In this document: in pieces, positions 47,040-56,221 of the stretch
How the letters are laid out: each line of letters starts with the position of its first letter
How positions within the stretch are numbered: position 1 is the stretch's first letter
Origin: a bacterium
GTDB taxonomy: Bacteria; Pseudomonadota; Gammaproteobacteria; Burkholderiales; Burkholderiaceae_C
DNA length: 64,000 nucleotides
Reading direction: 5' to 3'
Assembly (NCBI GenBank): GCA_030824555.1
Contig: JAVBXK010000026.1
Span: forward strand, 1-64,000
Position numbers and translations under genes: made by a program
The notes under the pieces: model-generated
Databases searched by the model: none
Told to the model about the DNA's origin: nothing
Seen by the model: the letters and a program-made list of their open reading frames with translations, nothing else

Positions 47040-47834
47040 CTATTTATTTTCGGTCAGCGCTTTGATAAATGCCGTTGCCACACGGCGTTGACCGATTTCG
47101 TTCAGGTGCTGGCCATCAGATGCATAGGCACGCTCCAATGCCGGTACAGTCATTTCGTTCCAAACGAACGTCACGGCGCTGCCATCTGGCCGCGTGGACT
47201 CTGCTCCGGCCAAATCAAAAACAGTGTCTTGTTTCAAATACCTGCTTTTCAGAAGCAGGTTGAAATCGTTTCGTTTTTTGTTTTCCAGTAACCCGTAGGG
47301 TGCTCTGTTCATCCATTTTTTGATGGTGGCCTTCCAACCCTGCTCCACCACGGTCAGTGGTACGGTCACGTGAACAATTCGCCAATCTTTGTGAAGCAAT
47401 CGCATCTTTTCAATGGATTTCTCGTAACCATTGAACAAAGCAGAGACATCGGTCAGTGAGCTGAAGTCGATGTAACAAAACTTCATGAGCATCGTGCCAG
47501 AACCTGAAGGCAGGGATGCGAACGATGCTTCAAATGAAGATAATTTTTTGAATGGCTGTGTATTTTCTTCCAGATACACATGCCCAAGCATGCCCGCCTT
47601 GAGTTTGGATGCATCGGCCAGTTCGGTTATCTGCAGCGGCACACCGGCATCATTTGACAACAATCGAAGTCCGCTCAGAAGATTGTCACCAATCGATTGA
47701 TGCCCAAAATACACACGCTGGCTGCTCAGACTGGTCAAGCCGCTTTTGATTTCAGGAGACACCATTTCAGCTCTTGCAGCACACAGGCAAAATAAGAAAA
47801 TACAACCGAAAAATGCCTTGAACAGAGAACACAT
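47040..47834 (-). CDS. Exported SGNH/GDSL-hydrolase-like protein
   Basis: 264 residues from the ATG at 47834, two bases after the ACP stop. A signal peptide (MCSLFKAFFGCIFLFCLCA, cleavage near ARA) directs export. VYFGHQSIGDNLLSGLRLL could be the nucleophile block and DGQHLNEIGQRRVA matches the Asp-x-x-His block of SGNH esterases; the Gly and Asn blocks are not obvious. It may add or remove acyl groups outside the cytoplasmic membrane. The gene is clearly AT-richer than the flanking chromosome. Confidence 0.65.
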   Translation of the reverse strand: MCSLFKAFFGCIFLFCLCAARAEMVSPEIKSGLTSLSSQRVYFGHQSIGDNLLSGLRLLSNDAGVPLQITELADASKLKAGMLGHVYLEENTQPFKKLSSFEASFASLPSGSGTMLMKFCYIDFSSLTDVSALFNGYEKSIEKMRLLHKDWRIVHVTVPLTVVEQGWKATIKKWMNRAPYGLLENKKRNDFNLLLKSRYLKQDTVFDLAGAESTRPDGSAVTFVWNEMTVPALERAYASDGQHLNEIGQRRVATAFIKALTENK

Positions 47835-47835
47835 T

Positions 47836-48075
47836 TCAGGCAGTTTTTCGAACAATGAATGCAGCTATATTTGCAATGGAGTCAAGATTCTCTGGCACCA
47901 TTTCCTGATCCTCTACAACAATTTTAAATTCAGACTCGATGAAATCAATGATTTCAAGCACACCAGTCGAGTCAACGATCCCGCCATCCAGCAGGGAGTC
48001 TTCCTCCCGCAAGACAGCGGCATCAGGCACATAAAAATTTTTCACCACAAAATCACGCAATTTATGTTTGATCAA
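47836..48075 (-). CDS. Acyl carrier protein
   Basis: 79 residues, acidic. GIVDSTGVLEIIDFIESEF holds the phosphopantetheine Ser in the D-S motif; the usual DSL is DST here. The start is TTG, overlapping the methyltransferase TGA, with AAGGGGA six bases upstream. It is a dedicated carrier, distinct from fatty-acid AcpP (whose motif is GADSLD), and presumably is loaded by the adjacent AMP ligase. Confidence 0.9.
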   Translation of the reverse strand: MIKHKLRDFVVKNFYVPDAAVLREEDSLLDGGIVDSTGVLEIIDFIESEFKIVVEDQEMVPENLDSIANIAAFIVRKTA

Positions 48076-48923
48076 AGTACTTCCCCTTGAGAACCCAAAT
48101 TACCACGCTTCACAGCTGACATCACGCGGATGCTTCCATGTACGTCAGGATACATACGGATATGTTCAAATGCCTTCACCCGCTTGAACAACAGTTCTAC
48201 TTGTCGCTCTTGCCCTTGTCCAATTTCAAAAAAAAGAATGCCTCCTGTTTTCAAAAATGGCACAGACTCTCGAATGACACGCTGATGAACAGTGAGGCCA
48301 TATGGCCCACCTTCGAAGGCCTCGACGGGTTCATACCGAAGCAAATCCAATTTTTCCCCTGAAAGCTTGCCAGCGGATATGTAGGGAGGGTTGCACACCA
48401 CCATGTCAACCAACTCGTTCAGAGTTTCGTTCATCAGCGAGCCGAACAGATCCCCCTGCACCACCGTCACTTGCCCGGTCAAACCGAGATGGGCCACATT
48501 TCGTCTGGCAAGGTCGGTGCATTCTGATGTCAGGTCTGCGGCCCAGATGCGAGCTGAAGGTAAGTGCCGAGCCAAGGCGCACGCCAAATTCCCGGAGCCG
48601 CAGCACATGTCAACGATGACAGGGGCTGGCATTTCCCGCGCTACGCCCAGTGCGGTGTAACCGAGCAACTCGGTTTCAATGCGCGGCACCAATGCCCCCT
48701 TGGCTGCGATCAGTGAAACACCCATGAAAATCGCCTGCCCCTTCACAAGCGATAGCGGCTCACCCGCGGAGCAGCGATCCGCCATGGACTCTGCCATCTG
48801 AACGGCTTGGTCACCATGTTGCTGCGCGAACTGAACGATCTCTTGTGCATCGGCATCGGCCTGACTCGGGTCAACGCCAGCCTCGACCAGACGTTTGCTG
48901 ATGATCTGTTTCAAGTCGTTCAT
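48072..48923 (-). CDS. PrmC/HemK-like N5-glutamine-type methyltransferase paralogue
   Basis: 283 residues. An N-terminal helical domain with the PrmC-like GEPLSLVKGQAIFMGVSLIA is followed by LVPRIETE. The SAM site is VIVDMCCGSGNLACALA, and VVCNPPYIS carries the NPPY motif that holds a planar amide or amine nitrogen. True PrmC methylates the Gln of release factors; here the setting (no prfA, inside a biosynthetic cluster) argues for a small-molecule or carrier-bound target. ATGA overlap with the ligase upstream. Confidence 0.85.
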   Translation of the reverse strand: MNDLKQIISKRLVEAGVDPSQADADAQEIVQFAQQHGDQAVQMAESMADRCSAGEPLSLVKGQAIFMGVSLIAAKGALVPRIETELLGYTALGVAREMPAPVIVDMCCGSGNLACALARHLPSARIWAADLTSECTDLARRNVAHLGLTGQVTVVQGDLFGSLMNETLNELVDMVVCNPPYISAGKLSGEKLDLLRYEPVEAFEGGPYGLTVHQRVIRESVPFLKTGGILFFEIGQGQERQVELLFKRVKAFEHIRMYPDVHGSIRVMSAVKRGNLGSQGEVL

Positions 48924-50491
48924 GCAAGCCCCAGTTTTTTGACTTTTCCCGTGTCGGTTTTGGGCAATTCATCCACGATGACCACCTCTTTGGGCACCAT
49001 AAAGTTCTCCAGCCGACCTTGACACGCGATCTGGATGGCCTTACCCGAGAGGTCACTGCCTTTTTCAAGGACGACAAATGCCTTGATCGCCTGCCCCAAT
49101 ATCTCATCAGGCACGCCAATCACTGCTGACTCCAGTACACCATCGATACCCATCAGTGCGTTTTCCACTTCCTTGGGGGCAACTTTTTCACCTCGGGTTT
49201 TGATGATGTCATCCTGGCGGCTGACGAAATACAAATACCCATCTTCGTCCAACCGACACAGATCTCCGGTGTACAACACCAGCTCACCTGGCAATGGTCC
49301 GGGCTTCAATTTTTTGGCTGTTTCAATGGGCTTTTCCCAATAACCCTTCATGACAGTTGCACCACGGATGACGAGCTGCCCGGTGCGTCCTGCACCCAGC
49401 CTGGTGTCGTCATCGTCCACCAACCACAATTCTGTGTTCGGAATGGCAATTCCCACACTGCCAGGTTTTTCAAGCAGATCAGCAGGTGGCAGGTAAGTAC
49501 ATCGCTTGCACTCCGTCAACCCGTACATCGAGAATATTTGCACACCTGGAAACAAATCCTGCAACATTGAAATGTGTTTCAATGGCAAGTTTGCTGCTGT
49601 ATTGGTGATATACCTTAACTGCGTCAGATCATATCCCCTCAATGTCTTGAGATTTGCCAACACAGCAAATATGGTGGGCACACCCGGAAAACCAGTCACA
49701 CCTTCAGTTACCATCAAATTCAATACTTGAGCAGGGTACGCAAAAGACCGCTCCAGTACCAATCTGGCACCCTGCCGAAATGCCATGATCATCTGATAGA
49801 GACCATAATCGAATGCAAGCGGCAGAACATTGAGAATGACATCGTCTTCGCCAATATTCAAATAACTGGTGATGGATGTGGCAGCCGTGAGCATGTTGCG
49901 GTGGGTCAACATCACGCCCTTTGCATCCCCTGTGGAACCAGATGTGTACACAATGGCAGCCAAATCCAGGTCAATGCACTGCCGGGAGGGTGGGTTGAGC
50001 GGATTCCCTGATGCCAATGCGTCATCCCAGCGTTGCGCAATGGGTAAACGGCACAACTCACTGTCATCGATGTCACCTGAAATGATCACACGCTTCAAGT
50101 GTGGGCATTGATTTACCGGCTGCTGGAACACACGAAGCAGGTGTCCATCGGTGATGAAAGCAGATGGGCGACAATCGGAAAGCAAGTAATGAAGTTTGTC
50201 CAATTTTGTCAATGGATTGACCACGACGACAATTGCGTTGGCTTTCAAAATACCCCAGAACGATATGACCGTTTCAACGGTATTGTCTGCGAATATCATC
50301 ACACGGTCACCCCGGATGACCCCTGATGATTGAAGACTGTTTGCCAATGAATTGGATCGCGCGTCGAGCTCGGCATAACTCAGCCGATGCTTCATACAAA
50401 CAAGTGCTGTTTTTTCGCCGAGAACTTGTGCACTCCCCATCAGATAATCATGCAAGAGGGGAATGGCATTCATGGTTTGCGGCTTCATCAT
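48920..50491 (-). CDS. AMP-dependent acyl ligase of the cluster
   Basis: 523 residues. AMP-binding loop VYTSGSTGDAKGVMLTHRN, adenine motif MYGLTECKRC, the hinge TGDLCRLDEDGYLYFVSRQD, and the C-terminal catalytic Lys in LPKTDTGKVKKLGL. It resembles the acyl-CoA/ACP ligases of exosortase-A polysaccharide loci. It activates a carboxylic acid and most likely loads it on the neighbouring ACP. Three in-frame ATG codons lie within the first seven codons, so the exact start is open. Confidence 0.92.
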   Translation of the reverse strand: MMKPQTMNAIPLLHDYLMGSAQVLGEKTALVCMKHRLSYAELDARSNSLANSLQSSGVIRGDRVMIFADNTVETVISFWGILKANAIVVVVNPLTKLDKLHYLLSDCRPSAFITDGHLLRVFQQPVNQCPHLKRVIISGDIDDSELCRLPIAQRWDDALASGNPLNPPSRQCIDLDLAAIVYTSGSTGDAKGVMLTHRNMLTAATSITSYLNIGEDDVILNVLPLAFDYGLYQMIMAFRQGARLVLERSFAYPAQVLNLMVTEGVTGFPGVPTIFAVLANLKTLRGYDLTQLRYITNTAANLPLKHISMLQDLFPGVQIFSMYGLTECKRCTYLPPADLLEKPGSVGIAIPNTELWLVDDDDTRLGAGRTGQLVIRGATVMKGYWEKPIETAKKLKPGPLPGELVLYTGDLCRLDEDGYLYFVSRQDDIIKTRGEKVAPKEVENALMGIDGVLESAVIGVPDEILGQAIKAFVVLEKGSDLSGKAIQIACQGRLENFMVPKEVVIVDELPKTDTGKVKKLGLA

Positions 50492-50494
50492 GAT

Positions 50495-52516
50495 TTATTT
50501 CGACACGTTATCGATATCGGTCTTGAAAACCACCGGCAGCGTGGCCACAGGGTCATCGACCACGAATTTCTGATGCAACAACTGCACAGACAGCACCCCC
50601 ACCAGCGCCATGTTGTCCGCGTTGGAAAACACGCCCTCTGCTGCCCGTTGCGTGCATTTGGCCAGCAGCTGTCGACAGGCCTTGACATCGAACACATTGG
50701 CACGCTTCAAGGCAGCATCGGACAGGACTTCAGCCACGTACGGTGGCGCATCGGGCCCGACAAAACAGACCGCATCGGGTGCACGGTAAGGTTGTTTTTT
50801 TCGGAACCGGATGCTGTCGGGCACAAGGCCTTCCGCCGCCTGTTTGACCACGTGTTTTTCGTTCAACACCTTTAATTTATATGCAGGTGGCAACGAATGT
50901 GCAAGGGCAACCACGTCCTTGTCCAGAAACGGGAAACGCCCTTCGACGGAATGGCCCAACAACATGCGGTCACCTTGCGACGACATGAGGTAGCCAGCCA
51001 GCAAGGTTCGAATTTCGATGTATTGGTCTTGTGCCAACCCATCCCAGCCATCAAAGTGCGCAGGGAGATTGCACAGCAACGCGGCGACAGGGTCATGCTG
51101 CGCAGCAGAGGCCGCCGCATCGGGCGAAAACAGGCGCTGCAAAGCCGCTGTGGTGTGCCAGCGTGGGCCGTGCCCGAAACCTGCCTGCTGGTGCAGATGG
51201 CGATCACGGCCAAAAAATTGCCGCGTCATGGCCTGCTGCGCCACCGGGGAGCGCGAAAGGTAGGGATACAAGCGCTCCAGCAACCGATGACGCCATGCTG
51301 AATTGGGTTGCTTGCCCCAGAAACGGCGCACCTTGCTTTCCCGGAACAAGTCGTATCCGGCAAACATTTCATCGGCACCTTCGCCGGTCAGCACCACCTT
51401 CACCCCACATGCATTCACCAGACGCGACAACAAAAACAACGGGGCCGGTGCCGTCCGCAGGAGCGGTCGCTCTGCATGCCAGATGACGTCGGGGAACACG
51501 TCCGCAATGGCTTTTTTCGACACCATCACACAGTGGTGCTCGCTGCCAATTCGCTCTGCCATCTGGCGTTGAAAGGGCACTTCGTCAAACTCGGCGTCGT
51601 CAAACCCGAGTGAAAACGTTTTGATCTTGCCTTGCACCAATTGCTGGCCCATGGCCGCCACCATCGAGCTGTCGATCCCCCCAGACAAATAGCTGCCAAC
51701 CGGCACATCAGAGCGCAGAATCCTCAGTCGGGTGGCGTCTTTCAACGCGTGTCTGACAGCATGCACCGCGTCATCGAACGAGCCTTTGAAAGTCGGTTGC
51801 GGGCTGCATGACGCCAACAGGCAATTCAATGCATGGTCTTGAACGGTGAGCTCGGCTGGATCGTCCGTGAGACTGAGGTGATAGGTACGGACATGCCCTG
51901 GTTCGAGTTCCCGCACACCCACAAAGGCTGACACTGGCGGTACCGGAGACCAGAACGTCAACGTTTGCTGAAGCCCCTGTGGATCCAACGCACGCGTGAT
52001 GGTGCCGTTGGCTGCAAAAATGGCTTTCACTTCGCTCGCAAAATACAGTGCACCGTCATGCTCGCAGTAATGCAACGGGCAAATTCCAATGGGGTCTCGG
52101 GCCAACACCAGACAGCGTTGCGTGCGGCTCCAGATTGCCACGGCCCACTGCCCATTCATCCGATCAAATGCGGCATGCCCCCAGTGTTTCCAGGCTTGGA
52201 GCACGACTTCGGTGTCGCTACGGGTATGGAACTGCACACCCGCTGCCAACAGCTCCGCTCTGATTTCAAGGTAGTTGTAAATTTCGCCATTAAAGACGAT
52301 GCACGTTTCATTCTGGACATCGGCCATGGGCTGCTGGCCAGACGTGATGTCGATGATGGACAACCTCGCATGTGCCAAACCCACACGCTGATCGCGATAG
52401 ATGCCAAACTCATCAGGACCACGGTGACGCATGGCCCCCGCCATCCTTGCCAGCGCCTCTCTGGCAGGCGTGGGCACCCGAGATGTCAATGCAACGATGC
52501 CACCGATGCCACACAT
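50495..52516 (-). CDS. asnB: Asparagine-synthetase-type glutamine amidotransferase
   Basis: 673 residues. Cys2 (MCGIGGIV) is the glutaminase nucleophile; RHRGPDEFG, FNGEIYNY and RSDTEVVLQAW build the N-terminal Ntn domain. The synthetase domain has the PP-loop YLSGGIDSSMVAA and LTGEGADEMFAGYDL. It amidates a carboxylate through an acyl-AMP using glutamine nitrogen. It most resembles the amidotransferases of extracellular-polysaccharide (XrtA-type) loci. It lies 15 bases after the NAD-synthetase-like gene and 3 before the ligase. Confidence 0.9.
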   Translation of the reverse strand: MCGIGGIVALTSRVPTPAREALARMAGAMRHRGPDEFGIYRDQRVGLAHARLSIIDITSGQQPMADVQNETCIVFNGEIYNYLEIRAELLAAGVQFHTRSDTEVVLQAWKHWGHAAFDRMNGQWAVAIWSRTQRCLVLARDPIGICPLHYCEHDGALYFASEVKAIFAANGTITRALDPQGLQQTLTFWSPVPPVSAFVGVRELEPGHVRTYHLSLTDDPAELTVQDHALNCLLASCSPQPTFKGSFDDAVHAVRHALKDATRLRILRSDVPVGSYLSGGIDSSMVAAMGQQLVQGKIKTFSLGFDDAEFDEVPFQRQMAERIGSEHHCVMVSKKAIADVFPDVIWHAERPLLRTAPAPLFLLSRLVNACGVKVVLTGEGADEMFAGYDLFRESKVRRFWGKQPNSAWRHRLLERLYPYLSRSPVAQQAMTRQFFGRDRHLHQQAGFGHGPRWHTTAALQRLFSPDAAASAAQHDPVAALLCNLPAHFDGWDGLAQDQYIEIRTLLAGYLMSSQGDRMLLGHSVEGRFPFLDKDVVALAHSLPPAYKLKVLNEKHVVKQAAEGLVPDSIRFRKKQPYRAPDAVCFVGPDAPPYVAEVLSDAALKRANVFDVKACRQLLAKCTQRAAEGVFSNADNMALVGVLSVQLLHQKFVVDDPVATLPVVFKTDIDNVSK

Positions 52517-52531
52517 ACCCAGCCTTGCTTG

Positions 52532-53506
52532 TCAGACTTCAGGTACCGGCTCGACCAGGGCAGGCCGGGCATGAAGGTACTTGGTGGCGCGCCGCTTGGC
52601 GTCAATGTCTTTGAACACCCGTTCAACCTGTGATCCGTTGATTCCCACCACCTTGGCCACCTCGTCAACGGCCACACCGTGATTGAATGCGTAAAGGCAC
52701 AGGTCCATGCGGTCGTAAGGCAATGCGAAATAAAACTCTTCCTGGGTCTGCGGCATTGAAAACGTATCGGTCGTCGGGGGTCTGCACCTGATGCTGTCAG
52801 GCACCCCCAAATACGCAGCCAATTGATACACCTGCGTTTTATACAAATGTGCAATGGGCTTGAAGTCGGCAGCACCGTCCCCTTGTTTGACAAAAAAGCC
52901 TTGGTCGTATTCAAGTCGATTCGGCGTACCCGCGACCGCGTAATTCAACCGATCAGCGTGGTAATACTCCATCGTTTTACGGATCCGCTGCTTGAAATTG
53001 GTGGCAGCCACCATTTGCAAATACGCAGCGGTGGGAAGGCGTACCGTTGTCGACACACCCAATGGATCCTGCACCGTCAAGCGGGTCACATTGAGACGCT
53101 CACTTTCCAGGATAGAGGGCAACGTCAGTTTGCATTTCCAGCCTGCCCCATACGCGGGGACCACGGTACGGATTGCCTCATCCTGTCGGCTGTAACAACC
53201 CAGACCATCCAGAGCGGGGGCGATGTCTTCCACACAAGACGCCATGCCGAAGTGGGTGACCAATTGCTGACCCAACTCCAGCGAATCATCGCTGCTGTCA
53301 CGCTCTGGCATCAGCAAAGCAAACACCTTGTCTTTGCCCAATGCACGTGCACACAGCGCTGCCACCACGGCGCTATCGACCCCACCTGAAACCCCGACCA
53401 CTGCGCCCCTTTTGCGCAGATTGCCCATCACCTGTTCACGAATGGCCAGCGAAATCTTGGTGCATTCGGCCTCGGGATCGAGATGCAAAATATTTTTTGT
53501 GAACAT
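52532..53506 (-). CDS. NAD-synthetase-like (NadE family) ATP-pyrophosphatase
   Basis: 324 residues, no glutaminase domain. PP-loop VGVSGGVDSAVVAALC; AGTPNRLEYDQGFFVKQGDG and AADFKPIAHLYKTQVYQLAA match NadE closely; LPYDRMDLCLYAFNHGV is family-like but the PPTTDTFSMPQTQEEF region differs from the usual PSADLxxGQTDE. Housekeeping NadE makes NAD from deamido-NAD and ammonia. Here it heads a biosynthetic cluster beside a second amide-forming ATP-pyrophosphatase, so a different acid substrate, or a local NAD supply, is possible. Confidence 0.85.
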   Translation of the reverse strand: MFTKNILHLDPEAECTKISLAIREQVMGNLRKRGAVVGVSGGVDSAVVAALCARALGKDKVFALLMPERDSSDDSLELGQQLVTHFGMASCVEDIAPALDGLGCYSRQDEAIRTVVPAYGAGWKCKLTLPSILESERLNVTRLTVQDPLGVSTTVRLPTAAYLQMVAATNFKQRIRKTMEYYHADRLNYAVAGTPNRLEYDQGFFVKQGDGAADFKPIAHLYKTQVYQLAAYLGVPDSIRCRPPTTDTFSMPQTQEEFYFALPYDRMDLCLYAFNHGVAVDEVAKVVGINGSQVERVFKDIDAKRRATKYLHARPALVEPVPEV

Positions 53507-53668
53507 GCGAGAAACACCGTTTGTGGTTGAAATGAGGTGTGTACGCCATACTACAGAAAATTTTCTCGAATGCTGTCGCCTGACAGATTGGTGTCAATTG
53601 AAATACACCGAATTCCATTGACAAGATGTCGCTCTGCGCATTTACCACCGAACAAATATTGAAATTCC
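53507..53668. promoter_or_regulatory. Divergent promoter region of the seven-gene cluster and the 5'-nucleotidase gene
   Basis: AT-rich. It contains the 12-base palindrome AGAAAATTTTCT (53555-53566), a pair GGTGT/ACACC around 53600, and on the plus strand TTGACA (53618-53623), 17 bases, TTTACC (53641-53646) as a weak sigma70 promoter for the nucleotidase gene. For the cluster direction TTGACA (53597-53592) has only a poor -10 partner. Confidence 0.35.
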
Positions 53669-54571
53669 ATGCCCCAAACGCTTGACGGCAAACTCGTGGT
53701 GGCCATTTCATCGCGTGCACTGTTCGACTTTGAAGCTGAAAACCGTGTATTCGAAGAGCACGATGATCAAGCCTACATGCAGCATCAGCTCAATCTCCTG
53801 GCGACACCTGCCCTGCCAGGCGTGGCGTTTTCTCTGGTGAAAAAACTGCTGTCATTCAACACGCCCGCGCAGCAGCGGGTCGAGGTCGTCATCCTGTCAC
53901 GCAACGATCCGGTCAGCGGGATGCGCGTGTTCCGCTCGGCCAGGCACTATGGTTTGGACATTTCCCGTGGCTCGTTCACCGGCGGTGCGGCACCATGGCG
54001 TTACCTGCGCCCTCTTCGGGCCAACCTGTTCCTGAGCACCCATTTGAGTGACGTTCGGGCAGCCTTGGCAGTGGGCGTGCCCGCTGCACAGGTGTACCCG
54101 CACTCGGTTCATGCCAGTGACGCGCACCCGAATGAAGTCCGCATTGCGTTCGATGGCGATGCCGTGCTGTTCAGCGACGAAGCCGAGCAGGTGTACCAGA
54201 CCCAGGGCTTGGATGCCTTCCAGCAGCACGAGCAGGACCACGCAGACACACCGTTGCCCGATGGGCCGTTCAAACCACTGCTGGTGGCGTTGCAGTCATT
54301 GCAGCGCGCGGGCCAGCACGGCATGCGCATCCGCACCGCCTTGGTCACCGCACGCAGCGCGCCTGCTCACGAACGAGCCATCGGCACGCTGATGGCTTGG
54401 CGCATCCATGTGGACGAGGCCATGTTCCTGGGTGGACTCGACAAAGGCGAATTTTTACGGGAATTCGAACCCGATTTTTTCTTTGACGACCAGACTGGCC
54501 ACATCGAATCCGCCGCCCGCCACGTGCCGTCAGGGCACGTGGCGGCAGGGGTGGCAAACCCGCGCGATTGA
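53669..54571 (+). CDS. Cytosolic 5'-nucleotidase (PF06189-type)
   Basis: 300 residues. The start LVVAISSRALFDFEAENRVF, the central RVEVVILSRNDPVSGMRVF and YGLDISRGSFTGG, RIAFDGDAVLFSDEAE (the HAD-like Asp pair) and FFDDQTGHIESA are the landmarks of this family, related to mammalian cytosolic 5'-nucleotidase 1. It removes phosphate from nucleoside monophosphates in the cytoplasm. It is divergent from the seven-gene cluster and ends 21 bases from the convergent RCC1 gene. Confidence 0.88.
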   Translation: MPQTLDGKLVVAISSRALFDFEAENRVFEEHDDQAYMQHQLNLLATPALPGVAFSLVKKLLSFNTPAQQRVEVVILSRNDPVSGMRVFRSARHYGLDISRGSFTGGAAPWRYLRPLRANLFLSTHLSDVRAALAVGVPAAQVYPHSVHASDAHPNEVRIAFDGDAVLFSDEAEQVYQTQGLDAFQQHEQDHADTPLPDGPFKPLLVALQSLQRAGQHGMRIRTALVTARSAPAHERAIGTLMAWRIHVDEAMFLGGLDKGEFLREFEPDFFFDDQTGHIESAARHVPSGHVAAGVANPRD

Positions 54572-54592
54572 GTCTGCTGAATCAAAACACCT

Positions 54593-56074
54593 TCAGGGGA
54601 TGGGCGTCGGTGTCAGCACGGCAGCAAACGTCCCGTTCCCTTGTTGGCCATTGACATTGCGCCCCCACCCTTGAAGCAAGCCGTCTGTGCGGATGGCAAA
54701 CGTGCCCCCTCGGCCGGCAGATACTTTCACCCAATCCCTGGCCCCACCCACCTGCGCGGGCGCAGCGCGGTTGGCTTGCCCGCCGTCACCCAACTGACCA
54801 TCCCCGTTTCCACCCCACGTCCACAAGGTGCCACTGACCCGGATGGCCACGCTGTGGGATTCCCCCGCAGACACACCGGCCCAATCGCCATCGGCACCGA
54901 CTCTGGCGGGCAAGGACGCGCTCGCATTCGACGTTGTGCCCAATTGACCGTGTGCATTGCTGCCCCAGGCGAACAGCATGCCGTCGGAGCGGATGGCCAT
55001 CATGTGCGCGCCACCTGCTGCAAACGACGTCCAGCTGGACTCTGTGCCATCGGGCTTCAGCAAAGACACTTGGCCGGGTGCTTCCTGGCGCTTGCCTGCT
55101 GTGGTCGCCACCGTTCGACCCAGTTGACCGTACAGATTGTTGCCCCACGTCCACAGCGTGTTGTCTGACAAACGGGCCACCGAGCTGTCTGCGCCTGCCG
55201 CGACAGCGGTCCACTTCGGGGCTTCCGTGGCATCGGCATACGCCGCAGGAATGGCAATCAGCGTGGGTTCCACCCGGTCCAGAAACGTCCCATCGCCCAG
55301 CTGCCCATCGAAGTTGCGGCCCCAGGCCCACAGTTCACCGGCTTTGTTGACGGCCAGCGTGTGATGCTGCCCGACAGCAAAGTCCAACCAGTCTTTGCCC
55401 TTCCCTATTTGGGTGGGCACACTCAGGTCCGCAAAATTGCCCATGCCCAGCTGCCCATTCTGGTTGAAACCCCAGGACCAGAGGGTGCCGTCAGACCGCA
55501 GGGCAACGGAGTGATACTCGCCCGCCCCCACCCGCAGCCAGGTTTTTTGGGTGCCGATCAAGGTTGGGACAGCTTTGTCGAGCAAGGTGCCGTCGCCCAA
55601 TTGCCCCCGGTTGTTCCAGCCCCATGCATACAAAGTGCCATCGGTCTTGATGCCCACCGTGTGTGCACCACCACCACTGACGGCCATGTATGGCGTGGCC
55701 ACGGTCAGCCTGGCCGAGGCGATGAGTCCGCCCACCGTAGCGGCAATGGTTTCGATACCGGCGGCCTTGGCTGTGGCTTCACCTGTCACCGCATCTACCG
55801 TGGCCACCGTGCCAGATGACGTCCAGGCAATGCCCGATGCCAGACTGCGTACCGTGCCGTCTGAATAGCTGCCATTGACTGCAAACAGTTGTTTGCCGCC
55901 CACCGTGACCGTGGCGGAAGCCGGTGTCACGGCAACGCTCTGTAGCGTGACAGCGACCGGGGTGGTCACAGGCGGAGACACTGTGCCGCTGGTACTCTCT
56001 TTGCCGCCGCCACAAGCGGCCAGCAACACCAGCATCGTGACCATGCCCAAACCCATTTTCAAATCGATTTTCAT
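54593..56074 (-). CDS. RCC1-repeat lipoprotein with bacterial Ig-like (Big_2) domain
   Basis: 493 residues. The lipobox LLAAC (Cys21) is followed by a Gly/Ser/Thr linker. An Ig-like domain at about 43-125 (VAVTPASATVTVGGKQLFAV) comes next. The rest is seven RCC1 blades at about 130-490, each with an AxGxxHxxALxxDGTLWxWG core and a GQLGDG turn; a seven-bladed propeller is complete. It is probably anchored on the outer or inner membrane facing the periplasm or outside. Partner and function are unknown. The gene shows internal near-repeats from the blades. Confidence 0.88.
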   Translation of the reverse strand: MKIDLKMGLGMVTMLVLLAACGGGKESTSGTVSPPVTTPVAVTLQSVAVTPASATVTVGGKQLFAVNGSYSDGTVRSLASGIAWTSSGTVATVDAVTGEATAKAAGIETIAATVGGLIASARLTVATPYMAVSGGGAHTVGIKTDGTLYAWGWNNRGQLGDGTLLDKAVPTLIGTQKTWLRVGAGEYHSVALRSDGTLWSWGFNQNGQLGMGNFADLSVPTQIGKGKDWLDFAVGQHHTLAVNKAGELWAWGRNFDGQLGDGTFLDRVEPTLIAIPAAYADATEAPKWTAVAAGADSSVARLSDNTLWTWGNNLYGQLGRTVATTAGKRQEAPGQVSLLKPDGTESSWTSFAAGGAHMMAIRSDGMLFAWGSNAHGQLGTTSNASASLPARVGADGDWAGVSAGESHSVAIRVSGTLWTWGGNGDGQLGDGGQANRAAPAQVGGARDWVKVSAGRGGTFAIRTDGLLQGWGRNVNGQQGNGTFAAVLTPTPIP

Positions 56075-56221
56075 ATTGCGTGCCCATACACTCGGTTGCG
56101 GTAGGGGTGAGTCTAGACGGCCGCACGCCGTTGTGCCCCTTCATAAGGCAGTCATTCCGGGACCAAATCACATCATCACCGTCCTTGCCCGCATTGGTCA
56201 TTGACCCTAACCGTGACACCC

